A DNA stretch of 64,000 nt from Sporosarcina luteola (GCF_007991495.1 NZ_BJYL01000007.1:1-64000), one strand, 5' to 3'. Numbered from the stretch's first letter, positions 37,708-46,570 are shown. Notes: a model not told the origin generated them from the letters alone. A program made the numbers and translations.

Positions 37708-39519
37708 ATGAGAATTCCAAAAGTAGTATTAAATCGTCTAACTGCCATAGCAAAAGATGAAGACTACGTATTTAAACGACTATATCGTAACCTGTACAAT
37801 AAAGAATTCTATTTTGAAGCGTATGCGAAACTGTATAAAAATAAGGGCAGCAATACAAAAGGTATCAATGACGATACGATTGATGGTATGAGTGTAAAGC
37901 GTATTGAAAAACTCATTGAGAAATTAAAAAATCAAACGTATCAACCAAATCCAGCACGGCGGACGTATATCCCTAAGAAAGATGGAAAAACAAGACCGCT
38001 TGGTATTCCTACTTTTGAGGATAAACTAATCCAAGAAGTTGTTCGGCGAATGCTTGAAAGCATTTATGAACCACAGTTTTCGATACACTCTCATGGATTT
38101 AGACCAAATCTTAGCTGTCATACAGCGTTAAAAGAGATTCGTAATACGTTTACTGGGACAAGATGGTTTATTGAGGGTGATATTAAAGGGTTCTTCGACA
38201 ATATAGACCATCACGTGTTAGTTAGCATTTTGCGTAGACGGATTCGTGATGAAAAATTCATCAATCTAATCTGGAAGTTTCTTCGAGCGGGTTATGTGGA
38301 AGATTGGGTATTCCATAAAACATATAGTGGTGCCCCACAGGGTGGAATTATCAGTCCTCTGTTATCGAATATCTATTTAAATGAACTCGATAAATATGTG
38401 GAACACTATATTGAATGCTATAACAAAGGTAACAAGCGGATACACAACTTAAATTATCATAACCTTGCATCCAAGATTAACTATCGTAAAAACAAAAATA
38501 AACGTGATTGGGCGACTTTGTCCGAAGTGCAAAAGAAGGAACGCTTAAAGGAATTAAAAGCCCTTTATAAGGAACTGCAAAGCCATGATAGTAAAGACCT
38601 TTTTGATCCAAACTACCGCCGTCTGAAATATGTCCGCTATGCGGATGATTTTATACTTGGCGTTATCGGAAGTAAAAAGGAAGCTGAACAAATTAAGCAG
38701 GATTTTACCTTATTCTTGAAAAAGCAATTAAAGTTGGAATTAAGTGCTGAAAAGACATTGATTACGCATAGCAAGAAAAATGCCCGTTTTCTTGGGTACG
38801 ACATTCGGGTTGTCAGAGATTGGCACCGAATGAAAATGCCAAATGGAACAAAAAAACGCAAGTTTAATTATCAGACAAAACTTTTTGTTCCTCATGAAAA
38901 ATATATTCAGAAACTAGTACAGTTAAATGCGTTAAAAATAGGACCTAACAACGGTTGGAAACCAGTACATCGACCTTATTTGGTGCATAACGACGACCTA
39001 GAGATTATACGTACGTATAACGCAGAAATTGAAGGCTATTACAATTACTATCGTTTGGCCAGTAATGTGCATGTATTACAGTCTTTCCGCCAGACGATGA
39101 AGTATAGCATGATTAAAACGTATGCGAATAAATATAAATCGACCGTTAGTAAAACCATCAATAAATTTAGTATTAACGGGGAATTTGGCGTCCGATATCA
39201 AACAAAAGAAGGCAGTAAGGTTGCGTTCTTTACAATGCAACGAATGGAAAAAAACGATGAAATTAACCAACCAAGTGTTGATACAGTCGAGAATACATTA
39301 GTTTATTCAGGGCGAACTAGCATGATTGACCGTTTACTTGCCGAAGAGTGTGAATGGTGTGCTGTATCAGGTGTTCCGCTTGAGATGCATCACATTCGCA
39401 AATTAAAAGATTTACAAGGCAAGAAAAAATGGGAGCAAAGAATGATCGCCCGTAGACGTAAAACGATGGCGTTATGTGTATCATGCCATCATGATTTGCA
39501 TAATGGCAAGTTAGATTAA
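37708..39519 (+). CDS. ltrA: Group II intron-encoded reverse transcriptase/maturase/HNH endonuclease
   Basis: The protein binds intron RNA to aid splicing and carries out retrohoming by target-primed reverse transcription. The 603-residue product has the RT domain with the catalytic YADD (RYADDFILG, near residue 315), an SGAPQGGIISPLLSN segment (near 210), and the maturase (X) domain. It also has an intact C-terminal HNH endonuclease with CEWC, EMHHIRKL and CVSCHHDLH (about 547-600). No frameshift or stop is seen, so it may still be active. The ATG at 37708 follows GGAGCGGAGG. The RT domain is larger than the class C type because of an insert near residues 240-300. The ltrA symbol is by family resemblance only. 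Confidence 0.95.
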   Translation: MRIPKVVLNRLTAIAKDEDYVFKRLYRNLYNKEFYFEAYAKLYKNKGSNTKGINDDTIDGMSVKRIEKLIEKLKNQTYQPNPARRTYIPKKDGKTRPLGIPTFEDKLIQEVVRRMLESIYEPQFSIHSHGFRPNLSCHTALKEIRNTFTGTRWFIEGDIKGFFDNIDHHVLVSILRRRIRDEKFINLIWKFLRAGYVEDWVFHKTYSGAPQGGIISPLLSNIYLNELDKYVEHYIECYNKGNKRIHNLNYHNLASKINYRKNKNKRDWATLSEVQKKERLKELKALYKELQSHDSKDLFDPNYRRLKYVRYADDFILGVIGSKKEAEQIKQDFTLFLKKQLKLELSAEKTLITHSKKNARFLGYDIRVVRDWHRMKMPNGTKKRKFNYQTKLFVPHEKYIQKLVQLNALKIGPNNGWKPVHRPYLVHNDDLEIIRTYNAEIEGYYNYYRLASNVHVLQSFRQTMKYSMIKTYANKYKSTVSKTINKFSINGEFGVRYQTKEGSKVAFFTMQRMEKNDEINQPSVDTVENTLVYSGRTSMIDRLLAEECEWCAVSGVPLEMHHIRKLKDLQGKKKWEQRMIARRRKTMALCVSCHHDLHNGKLD

Positions 39520-39529
39520 AGTAAATGGA

Positions 39530-39563
39530 AAGCCGTATACTCTGAGAGGAGTACGTACGGTTT
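39530..39563 (+). ncRNA. Group II intron domain V
   Basis: This 34-base hairpin opens with AGCCGTA (including the catalytic AGC triad) and closes with the pairing TACGGTTT, around a GAGA-like tetraloop. It matches the bacterial domain V pattern. Domain VI, with the branch point, should follow between about 39566 and 39620. Confidence 0.88.
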
Positions 39564-39624
39564 GGAGGGGAGTTCTTGGAAACCTAGTATAGCAATATAC
39601 CAAGGCACCGGGTTCTCACCCTAC

Positions 39625-39831
39625 TACCGGGAGGCCGTAAAACGCTCCGCGGCCTCGATCATCGTCGCGCATAACCATCCGAGCGGAAATCCGGCGCCAT
39701 CTCCGGAAGATATCGAGGTCACAAAAAGACTCGTAGAAGCTGGCAATATTATAGGGATTGAACTTCTTGATCACGTTATTATCGGTGATCATCGATTCAT
39801 CAGTTTGAAGGAAAAGGGTTACATGAACTAG
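39625..39831 (+). CDS. radC: RadC, exon 2 (JAMM domain end)
   Basis: Exon 2 encodes the last 68 residues of RadC, beginning [12 protein letters not shown], followed by the JAMM metal-binding signature HNHPSG and PSPEDIE. Together with exon 1 the product is 233 residues, close to the B. subtilis length. The exon begins in the correct phase for joining to 37143. Because the metal-binding residues lie here, the unspliced message cannot give an active RadC. An ATG-less, intron-derived start could make only a short fragment. Confidence 0.9.
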   Translation, partial: YREAVKRSAASIIVAHNHPSGNPAPSPEDIEVTKRLVEAGNIIGIELLDHVIIGDHRFISLKEKGYMN

Positions 39832-40002
39832 CAATTAAATCCTTTATTGGTATCGTTTAATAGAAAAATAACTGCATATACTTGCTTCTCCCTGCTTGCC
39901 AATGGGGATTTCCCGATATTTGAGGACCCCTGACGAAAGGTGGCGATAGCATCAAAATGATGTGTATTGCTATTGACACTGTGAATTTGTTCTCCAATCC
40001 GT

Positions 40003-40008
40003 TATAAT
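40003..40008 (+). promoter_or_regulatory. Candidate -10 element upstream of mreB
   Basis: A perfect TATAAT lies about 60 bases before the mreB start. No good -35 sits at 16-18 bases; a perfect TTGACA at 39973-39978 is 24 bases away. The rest of 39832-40067 shows no gene. Confidence 0.35.
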
Positions 40009-40067
40009 GTGGTGTATGATTTTAAAGAGACCATATACAAGCGGTCGAATAGAAAGGAAGAACAAAT

Positions 40068-41084
40068 TTGTTTGGATTAGGAGCAAGAGATGTCGGGATT
40101 GACCTCGGCACAGCCAATACATTAGTTTTCATTAAAGGAAAAGGGATTGTTCTAAGAGAACCTTCTGTTGTTGCAAAAAATACAATTACGAATGAAATCG
40201 TAGCAGTCGGCTCAGCGGCTAAAAATATGATTGGACGGACTCCTGGGTCTATCGTGGCGACTCGTCCGATGAAGGATGGCGTCATTGCAGATTTCGAAAT
40301 TACGACAGCAATGATCGAGCATTATATGAAAGAAGCGACAAAAGCTGCAGGCAGTGCTTGGAAAAAGCCGAATGTGATGGTTTGTGTGCCATTTGGCATC
40401 ACTTCTGTCGAACAGCGCGCTGTCATTGACGCAGCTAGACAAGCTGGTGCTAAGGATGCTTTCACAATTGAAGAGCCATTTGCGGCGGCAATCGGTGCTA
40501 ATTTGCCGGTTTGGGAACCTACGGGAAGTATGGTCGTCGATATAGGTGGCGGTACGACGGAAGTCGCTGTCATTTCTTTAGGTGGCATCGTAACGAGCGA
40601 ATCAATCCGTGTCGGAGGAGATTCGATGGATGGCGCAATCATTAGTTATATCCGTAAAGTGTATAATTTGACGATCGGTGAACGTACAGCCGAAGCGATC
40701 AAAATTGAAATTGGTTCAGCAAAAGTTTCTAATAAACCTGAGAAAATGGAAATCAGAGGCCGTGATTTATTGACAGGTCTTCCGAAAACATTGGAAGTTT
40801 CTTCAGATGAAATTGTTGAAGCGCTTCGTGAATCCATTTCACAAATCATTGAAGGCGTCAAGAAGACATTGGAAGCAACACCACCTGAACTTTCTGCGGA
40901 CGTTATGGAACGCGGAATCGTATTGACAGGCGGGGGAGCATTACTTGAAAACTTGGACAAGGTTATTTCGGACGAAACGAATATGCCTGTCTTCATAGCG
41001 GAAGATCCGCTGGATTGTGTAGCAATCGGTACAGGTAAAGCGCTTGATAACTTTGAAGTGATTAAAAAGATGCAAGTTAGGTAA
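40068..41084 (+). CDS. mreB: MreB, actin-like cell-shape protein
   Basis: MreB forms membrane-bound filaments that direct lateral wall synthesis. The 338-residue product has the actin-fold phosphate-1 loop (DLGTANTL, residues 10-17), connect and phosphate-2 motifs ([10 protein letters not shown] near 160) and the adenosine motif ([11 protein letters not shown] near 285). The start is TTG at 40068, after AGGAAG and a short spacer, giving the standard MFGLGARD N terminus. It heads mreBCD-minCD. The gene is placed after radC, as in B. subtilis, with a promoter candidate of its own. Confidence 0.97.
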   Translation: MFGLGARDVGIDLGTANTLVFIKGKGIVLREPSVVAKNTITNEIVAVGSAAKNMIGRTPGSIVATRPMKDGVIADFEITTAMIEHYMKEATKAAGSAWKKPNVMVCVPFGITSVEQRAVIDAARQAGAKDAFTIEEPFAAAIGANLPVWEPTGSMVVDIGGGTTEVAVISLGGIVTSESIRVGGDSMDGAIISYIRKVYNLTIGERTAEAIKIEIGSAKVSNKPEKMEIRGRDLLTGLPKTLEVSSDEIVEALRESISQIIEGVKKTLEATPPELSADVMERGIVLTGGGALLENLDKVISDETNMPVFIAEDPLDCVAIGTGKALDNFEVIKKMQVR

Positions 41085-41103
41085 ATGAGGGAGGATTTAG
41101 GCA

Positions 41104-42000
41104 ATGCCGCGATTTTTTTCAAATAAACGGTTGATTTTATTGCTTGTGGGCGTCATCGTCCTTGTGGCATTGATTTCATTCTCTTTAAAAGACAGGCAGA
41201 ACGCCACCCTTCCAGAACAAATAGTAAAAGATGTTGTCGGTTTCGGGCAATCGTTATTCTCGAAACCGGCTCATTTTCTTACCGGCACTTTGGATAAAAT
41301 CGATGGTATATTAAATACATATGAAGAAAACAAGCATTTGAAGGCGAGATTGAAAGAATATGCTTCGACACAAGCGGAGCTGACAGATGTGAAGGCAGAT
41401 AATGAAAAACTAAGGAAAATCATCGGCAAGGAAGACAGTCTGCGTGACTACAAACCTGTTCAAGCTACCGTTATTTCACGAAATCCCGACCAATGGGAAG
41501 AGAAAATCATCATCGACAAAGGTGAGGTCGAAGGCGTCAAGAAGAATATGGCGGTTATCACGTCGAGCGGCCTCGTTGGCAAAGTCGTTCTCGTCACCCC
41601 ATTCAGGGCGACTGTCGAACTGCTTTCCACAGAGAACCGGGACTTTCGTGTGGCGGCGGTCATCCCTGGAGAAGAATCCATTTTCGGTCTGATTGAAGGA
41701 TATGATCGGGATCGTGGTGAATTAATCATGAAGAGAATCGATTCTAATTTCGATGTGAAAAAAGGGCAATTAGTCGAATCATCAGGCCTCGGCGGCATTT
41801 TTCCAAAGGGATTGTTAATCGGAGAAGTGACGGAAGTTTCAACCGATGATTATGGGTTGACGAAATTGGCGTATATCCGCCCTGCTGCCGATTTCAGTAT
41901 GTTGGATCATGTCATGGTGGCGAAAAGATCACTCGTCCCTGCAACCGGTACGGATGGAGTCGTTGCAGATGAGGAAGAAGAGGGGGAGGATGGATCGTGA
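41104..42000 (+). CDS. mreC: MreC, cell-shape scaffold protein
   Basis: MreC is a bitopic membrane protein that links MreB filaments to the wall synthesis enzymes. The 298-residue product has one membrane helix (about residues 10-28), a coiled coil (about 70-110) and a C-terminal double beta-barrel domain with VISRNPDQWEEKIIIDKG (about 122-139), typical of the family. The final 15 residues are acidic. It overlaps mreD by four bases. Its length is normal. Confidence 0.95.
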   Translation: MPRFFSNKRLILLLVGVIVLVALISFSLKDRQNATLPEQIVKDVVGFGQSLFSKPAHFLTGTLDKIDGILNTYEENKHLKARLKEYASTQAELTDVKADNEKLRKIIGKEDSLRDYKPVQATVISRNPDQWEEKIIIDKGEVEGVKKNMAVITSSGLVGKVVLVTPFRATVELLSTENRDFRVAAVIPGEESIFGLIEGYDRDRGELIMKRIDSNFDVKKGQLVESSGLGGIFPKGLLIGEVTEVSTDDYGLTKLAYIRPAADFSMLDHVMVAKRSLVPATGTDGVVADEEEEGEDGS

Positions 42001-42515
42001 TCAGGTTCATAATCCCTCTTATTGCTGTCATATTATTTTTCCTCGAACCGGTCTTCAGCCTTTTTTCACCGGTGATGATCGCTGACGTAAAGTATACGTT
42101 AGTCCCCAGGTTTGTTATTGTTTATCTTATTTTCATTACTGTCTATTATAGCCGCCAGCGAGCAATCATCTATGGAATCATACTTGGACTCTTGTATGAT
42201 ATGTATCACATTGATATTATTGGAGTATATACTTTTTTATATCCGGTCATCTGCTATCTTGCAGCATTGATTATCCGGCAAGTCCATCGCCATGTCATCA
42301 CTGTAATGTTCTTGTCGTTGGTTATGGTCGCACTGCTTGAATTGCTCTCGTTTTTCTTCGCAAGCCTCATTGCATTGACTGCAATCGGTTTCGAAGAGTT
42401 CGTTGTCAGCAGACTGATGCCGACAATGATTGCGAATTCAATTTTCGTCGGCATGTTCGGCTACTTGTTCAAGCGTCTGACCAATGAAAGAGGATTGCAA
42501 AAGGCCGGAATATAA
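41997..42515 (+). CDS. mreD: MreD, cell-shape membrane protein
   Basis: MreD is a polytopic membrane partner of MreC and RodA/PBP2. The 172-residue product consists almost entirely of five hydrophobic helices and has no catalytic motif. The start at 41997 overlaps the mreC stop codon by four bases. The order mreB-mreC-mreD and the size make the assignment secure even though sequence conservation in this family is low. Confidence 0.92.
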   Translation: MIRFIIPLIAVILFFLEPVFSLFSPVMIADVKYTLVPRFVIVYLIFITVYYSRQRAIIYGIILGLLYDMYHIDIIGVYTFLYPVICYLAALIIRQVHRHVITVMFLSLVMVALLELLSFFFASLIALTAIGFEEFVVSRLMPTMIANSIFVGMFGYLFKRLTNERGLQKAGI

Positions 42516-42536
42516 ACAAAATTGTGAGGGACGCAA

Positions 42537-43208
42537 ATGACGAAACAGCACTATGTAACGATAAAAGGGACAAAAGACGGACTTGTTCTCCGACTTGACG
42601 ACAAATGCGCTTATTCGGACATGATTGCAGAACTCCGCAATAAAGTGAGCGAAAACAGTCTGGAAGGGCTTGCCGAAGTGAAAGTCCACATCGGAAATCG
42701 CTTTTGCAATGAAGAAGAATTGAAAGAAATCATGAATGTCGTTCACGAATCACCGCATTTACGAGTTTCCAAAATTCAAAGCGAAGTGATTTCAATTGAA
42801 GAATGCAATCGCAAAGTTTTGGAGAAGCAGTCGGAGACGTATATTGGAATCGTCCGTTCAGGACAAGTCGTAAATGCAGATGGTGATCTCGTTGTAATAG
42901 GCGATGTTAATCCGAACGGCCGGGTCGTTGCGGCTGGGAGCATTTATATATTAGGAAGATTGAAAGGGATCGCACATGCGGGGGCGACTGGCAATGAAGA
43001 AGCAGTAATTGCCGCTTCATGGCTTGAGGCCACGCATTTGATGATAGCGGATAAGCTGGAAACGATGACTGATGAGCTGACAATTTTGTCAGAACATCCC
43101 GAGATGGAATGTGCATACATACATCCGAATGGTTTCATTGCCATCGACCGTTTACAGGAGCTTCGGATTCTCCGGCCTAATCTGTCTACATTTAAAGGAG
43201 GGAGCTAA
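42537..43208 (+). CDS. minC: MinC, septum-site inhibitor of FtsZ
   Basis: MinC blocks FtsZ ring assembly away from mid-cell. The 223-residue product has an N-terminal FtsZ-binding domain starting VTIKGTKDGLVLRLDD (about residues 6-21) and a C-terminal beta-helical MinD-binding domain. The latter includes SGQVVNADGDLVVIGDVNPNGRV (about 108-130) and a GSIYILGRLKGIAHAG segment (about 134-149). GAGGGA lies before the ATG at 42537. It is followed two bases after its stop codon by minD. Confidence 0.96.
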   Translation: MTKQHYVTIKGTKDGLVLRLDDKCAYSDMIAELRNKVSENSLEGLAEVKVHIGNRFCNEEELKEIMNVVHESPHLRVSKIQSEVISIEECNRKVLEKQSETYIGIVRSGQVVNADGDLVVIGDVNPNGRVVAAGSIYILGRLKGIAHAGATGNEEAVIAASWLEATHLMIADKLETMTDELTILSEHPEMECAYIHPNGFIAIDRLQELRILRPNLSTFKGGS

Positions 43209-43210
43209 GT

Positions 43211-44008
43211 GTGGGAGAAGCAATCGTAATAACGTCTGGAAAAGGTGGAGTCGGTAAAACGACAACATCCGCCAATCTTGGAACTGCATTGGCTCTACAA
43301 GGAAAAAAAGTATGTCTCGTTGATACGGATATCGGTCTTCGCAACCTGGATGTCATCCTTGGTCTTGAAAATCGTATCATCTATGATCTCGTCGATGTAA
43401 TCGCGGGCAGATGCAAAATCCATCAGGCGCTCGTCAAGGACAAGCGTTTCGAGGACGGTCTCTTTTTACTTCCGGCAGCTCAGACAACAGATAAAAATGC
43501 CGTCAAACCAGAAGAAATGAAAGAACTGATCACCGAGTTAAAAAGGGACTATGATTATATTTTAATTGATTGTCCTGCTGGTATCGAACAAGGTTATAAA
43601 AATGCTGTGGCAGGCGCAGATCGAGCCATCGTCGTCACAACACCGGAAATCTCTGCGGTAAGAGACGCAGATCGGATCATCGGCTTGCTTGAACAAGAAG
43701 ACATCGAGCCGCCAAAGCTGATCATCAATCGAATCAAAAGCCGCCTCGTCAATAGCGGCGACGCCCTCGATGTAAATGAGATCACGACTCATTTATCCAT
43801 CGACCTTCTCGGAATCGTCTTGGATGATGAAAATGTCATCTCTTCGTCCAACAAAGGAGAACCGGTCGTCATGGATCCATCCAACCCCGCGGCAATCGGC
43901 TACAGAAACATCGCCCGACGTATTCTAGGAGAATCCGTACCACTCATGTCCTTGGACGAAGGACGGCCTGGATTCTTTGGGAAACTAAAATCATTATTCG
44001 CTAAATAA
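43211..44008 (+). CDS. minD: MinD, membrane-bound division-site ATPase
   Basis: MinD is a ParA-type ATPase that recruits MinC to the membrane. The 265-residue product has the deviant Walker A KGGVGKTT (residues 10-17), switch I DTDIGLRNLDV (about 40-50), Walker B ILIDCPAGIE (about 116-125), and a C-terminal amphipathic membrane-targeting helix ending FFGKLKSLFAK. The start is GTG at 43211, with AGGAGGGAG immediately upstream. A terminator follows, ending the mreBCD-minCD transcript. Confidence 0.97.
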   Translation: MGEAIVITSGKGGVGKTTTSANLGTALALQGKKVCLVDTDIGLRNLDVILGLENRIIYDLVDVIAGRCKIHQALVKDKRFEDGLFLLPAAQTTDKNAVKPEEMKELITELKRDYDYILIDCPAGIEQGYKNAVAGADRAIVVTTPEISAVRDADRIIGLLEQEDIEPPKLIINRIKSRLVNSGDALDVNEITTHLSIDLLGIVLDDENVISSSNKGEPVVMDPSNPAAIGYRNIARRILGESVPLMSLDEGRPGFFGKLKSLFAK

Positions 44009-44012
44009 AACC

Positions 44013-44041
44013 GAACCCTTGACTCCAGGGGTTCTTTTTTT
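44013..44041 (+). terminator. Terminator after minD
   Basis: GAACCC at 44013-44018 pairs with GGGTTC at 44029-44034, followed by a seven-T run. Confidence 0.85.
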
Positions 44042-44080
44042 ATTTTTATTATTCTGGCAATAATATATTGAAAATTTATT

Positions 44081-44227
44081 AAGGATTGGAACGGAGGGCG
44101 GCGACTCCTGCGGGAAAAGCGTCAGTCGAAGACCCCGCAACGGAGCATAGCGGAGTGAGGAGGCTGATGCGACGCCCGTGGAAAGCGTCCGCCCGAAGTG
44201 GAGATCCTGTGGCCATTCCTTAATCCC
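44081..44227. repeat. Dispersed intergenic repeat, family A (longest copy)
   Basis: A GC-rich element begins AAGGATTGGAAC and contains GGCGACTCCTGCGGG, then CGCAACGGAGCATAGCGGAG, and ends with GGAAAGCGTCCGCCCGAAG and CCATTCCTTAATCCCTT. The ends form an imperfect inverted repeat. Its 3' module recurs at 7-35 and 54246-54273, and its first 12 bases recur at 54234-54245. No ORF is encoded. It fills most of the 305 bases between minD and spoIVFA. Confidence 0.8.
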
Positions 44228-44313
44228 TTGCAATAAACATCATAGGTCGGGCATTTGCCCATAATATTCATGGTACTCCCGTCATATACTGAGAAAAAAG
44301 GTGGTGTGGCGGG

Positions 44314-44865
44314 GTGAAATGGAAAACAAAATGGATGCTTGCGATCATCATAGCAATTTGCGTATTCGGCTTTGCCAAATTAGAACAAAAAGGATTCATC
44401 AACAAACCGGTTACCCAATATATTACAACCGGCAAAGACTTCATCGTTATGAAAAAGTGGGTTGCCTCCATCATCGGCGAAAACGAAAATGATAAAATTA
44501 CAGTGTCAGCAGATCCTGTAGAAGAGCTGCCATTTGCGGCATACGAATCAATGCAGCCTTACAAGGACGGTGTAATCGTTTCATATACCCATGCAATGCC
44601 GATAACTGCGCAAGGAGATGGGCTTGTCGTATTCACGGGATTCACTCGGCAATCGGGAAAAACAGTTACCGTGCTCTATGAAGATGGCGATGAAGTGACA
44701 TACGGATTTGTCGGTTCGTTCGAGAAACTTCCCTATTCGACTGTAAAAAAGGGGGACACGCTCGCAGTGATGAGTGAAGAAGCGATCTATTTGAAAGTGA
44801 AGCGGGAAGGGGTCGTGCTGGAAGCTGAAATCTTAGCTACCTATTTCTCGGAAGACACTAAATGA
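44314..44865 (+). CDS. spoIVFA: SpoIVFA-like regulator of pro-sigma-K processing
   Basis: SpoIVFA holds the SpoIVFB protease inactive in the outer forespore membrane until signalled. The 183-residue product has one membrane helix (about residues 5-22) and an extracytoplasmic LytM/M23-like beta domain (about 80-180). The His and Asp metal ligands of active M23 peptidases are missing, as expected for a regulatory member. B. subtilis SpoIVFA is about 80 residues longer at the N terminus. The start is GTG at 44314 after AAAGGTGGTG. It overlaps spoIVFB by four bases. Confidence 0.85.
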   Translation: MKWKTKWMLAIIIAICVFGFAKLEQKGFINKPVTQYITTGKDFIVMKKWVASIIGENENDKITVSADPVEELPFAAYESMQPYKDGVIVSYTHAMPITAQGDGLVVFTGFTRQSGKTVTVLYEDGDEVTYGFVGSFEKLPYSTVKKGDTLAVMSEEAIYLKVKREGVVLEAEILATYFSEDTK

Positions 44866-45476
44866 AGCTCCGCCTTCATCCCGTATTGGCACCCTTATTC
44901 CTATTGTTAATCGTCACGGGCGGCTTCGCATACTACGCACTTATCTTCATTTCACTACTCGTCCATGAGACAGGCCATATCATTGCGGCAAGGGCTTCTG
45001 GCATGAAAATCCGTTCATGTACGATAATGCCCTACGGAGGAGAGTTGCAAATTCCCGATCGACATCTCTACGGGAAAAAACAAAAAGTACTAGTTGCCCT
45101 CGGTGGGCCCGTAGCAACAGCAATTCTCCTTCTGCTTGCATGGATCATTTCTTTTCCAGGTGATGATCAGTTCATACGTATTCAAATAGCCATTTTGATG
45201 TTGAATCTTTTGCCTATCCTGCCGCTTGACGGTGGACAGGCTATTAATGCGATTTTGGAGACGGATGCGACGAAATACAAAGTGAGATCCGCATTTTTAA
45301 TCTATTCGATTTTTATTCTAATAGTGATCATTTTATCTCTCCTTATAGGATTACCAAAAACCACTTTAGCAATCGCGTTAGCGTTATTCTTACTAATCCA
45401 AAATATAGCCGCGTACAAGTTCCGGAAATATGAAAAAGCCTATGAGCAATTAAAAAGAAAACAGTTGACGCCATAA
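44862..45476 (+). CDS. spoIVFB: SpoIVFB-like site-2 intramembrane metalloprotease
   Basis: SpoIVFB cuts pro-sigma-K within the membrane during sporulation. The 204-residue product has six predicted membrane segments with the zinc-binding HETGH (near residue 31-35, in LLVHETGHIIA) and the third ligand in LPLDGGQAI (near 119-127). Its length is short: B. subtilis SpoIVFB is 288 residues and ends in an ATP-binding CBS domain, which is absent here. The frame ends after a basic tail, and a promoter for rplU starts inside the last codons. A CBS-less form is unusual. Confidence 0.88.
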   Translation: MKLRLHPVLAPLFLLLIVTGGFAYYALIFISLLVHETGHIIAARASGMKIRSCTIMPYGGELQIPDRHLYGKKQKVLVALGGPVATAILLLLAWIISFPGDDQFIRIQIAILMLNLLPILPLDGGQAINAILETDATKYKVRSAFLIYSIFILIVIILSLLIGLPKTTLAIALALFLLIQNIAAYKFRKYEKAYEQLKRKQLTP

Positions 45477-45493
45477 CTTGTGCATGGTAATAT
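45466..45493 (+). promoter_or_regulatory. Promoter of rplU-prp-rpmA
   Basis: TTGACG at 45466-45471 and an extended -10 TGGTAATAT (hexamer at 45488-45493) are 16 bases apart. The -35 lies within the last codons of spoIVFB. Confidence 0.7.
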
Positions 45494-45499
45494 TTTAAT

Positions 45500-45605
45500 G
45501 TTATTGTTTGTAGCACCCGTGCTACTGCAACCGCACTGATAAGGTACAAGCATCCGTATGGATCACCTTTGAAGGCGAGTCTGAGTCTAAAGAGGAGGTG
45601 CAAGT
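45500..45605 (+). promoter_or_regulatory. Ribosomal protein L21 leader
   Basis: The 100-base 5' leader of rplU has a TAGCA/TGCTA hairpin near 45511, an AAGGTACAAGC segment near 45541 and the GGCGAGTCTGAGTCTAAAGAGGAGG tail before the start codon. That matches, from memory, the conserved L21 leader of Firmicutes, which is thought to mediate autoregulation. The exact structure is not computed here. Confidence 0.75.
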
Positions 45606-45914
45606 ATGTACGCAATCATTGAAACTGGTGGAAAACAAATCAAAGTTGAAGCAGGTCAAGAGGTTTACATCGAGAAAGTTCTTGGTGAAGCTGAAGAGAC
45701 TGTAACATTTGACAAAGTTCTATTCGTTGGTGGAGAAAACGTGAAAGTCGGCGCTCCATTCGTGGAAGGTGCTTCTGTAACGGGTAAAATCGTTAAGCAT
45801 GGCCGCGGCAAGAAAATCACGGTTTTCAAATACAAGCCGAAAAAGAACTACCACAAAAAACAAGGTCACCGTCAGCCATACACGAAAGTTGTCATCGAAG
45901 GCATCAACGCGTAA
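45606..45914 (+). CDS. rplU: 50S ribosomal protein L21
   Basis: L21 binds 23S rRNA in the large subunit. The 102-residue product begins [17 protein letters not shown], the standard L21 start, and ends with the RNA-binding [17 protein letters not shown] segment. The ATG at 45606 follows GAGGAGG. It leads rplU-prp-rpmA behind its own promoter and leader RNA. Confidence 0.98.
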   Translation: MYAIIETGGKQIKVEAGQEVYIEKVLGEAEETVTFDKVLFVGGENVKVGAPFVEGASVTGKIVKHGRGKKITVFKYKPKKNYHKKQGHRQPYTKVVIEGINA

Positions 45915-45920
45915 GCCGGC

Positions 45921-46247
45921 ATGATCAAAATCATTATTAATGAACAACAATCCGGCCGTATCAGCTCTTTTGAGATGAAAGGCCATGCCGATTTCGCTGA
46001 ACATGGAAAAGACCTCGTCTGTGCAGGCGCTTCTGCGGTTTCATTCGGAGCCGTCAATGCTGTCATCGCACTCACTGGCATAACACCGGATATCCATCAA
46101 GGATCTGACGGAGGTTATTTGAAAGTGGAATTTCCAGTAACGGAGAAAGACGATGAAATCCAATTGATCGTGAAGGCGATGATTGTTTCATTACAGACGA
46201 TTGAACAAGATTACGGGCAACATATAAAACTTATTTTCAACCGATAG
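45921..46247 (+). CDS. prp: Prp, cysteine protease that trims ribosomal protein L27
   Basis: Prp (YsxB) removes the N-terminal extension of Firmicutes L27. The 108-residue product has the catalytic His in KGHADFAEHGKDLVCAG (residue 22) and Cys (residue 34) in the same segment. The binding site before the ATG at 45921 is poor, so translation is probably coupled to rplU. Its gene lies between rplU and rpmA, and rpmA here does encode the cleavable extension, which fits the assigned role. Confidence 0.94.
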   Translation: MIKIIINEQQSGRISSFEMKGHADFAEHGKDLVCAGASAVSFGAVNAVIALTGITPDIHQGSDGGYLKVEFPVTEKDDEIQLIVKAMIVSLQTIEQDYGQHIKLIFNR

Positions 46248-46550
<303 letters not shown>

Positions 46551-46570
46551 TGTTAAAACACTAACATTGA

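Larger units (their letters stand above)
37144..39624 (+). mobile_element. Group II intron inserted in radC
   Basis: The 2481-base element starts with GTGCG, the group II 5' splice consensus, and ends in AC before the resumed radC frame. Joining 37143 to 39625 restores an uninterrupted RadC reading frame. The intron carries a reverse transcriptase ORF placed in domain IV and a clear domain V near its 3' end. AATTTC at 37435-37440 is complementary to GAAATT, the last six bases of exon 1, and is a good EBS1/IBS1 candidate. These features show a complete, probably splicing-competent intron rather than a remnant. The boundaries are set by the reading-frame repair, so they are precise to a base or two. 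Confidence 0.93.

Noticed and set aside
39562-39624. Open frame reading from the intron 3' end into radC exon 2
   Set aside because: It is intron RNA (domains V-VI), without a good binding site; exon 2 is better read through splicing.
39973-39978. Perfect TTGACA upstream of mreB
   Set aside because: The only good -10 (40003-40008) is 24 bases away, outside the usable range, so the two are not called as one promoter.
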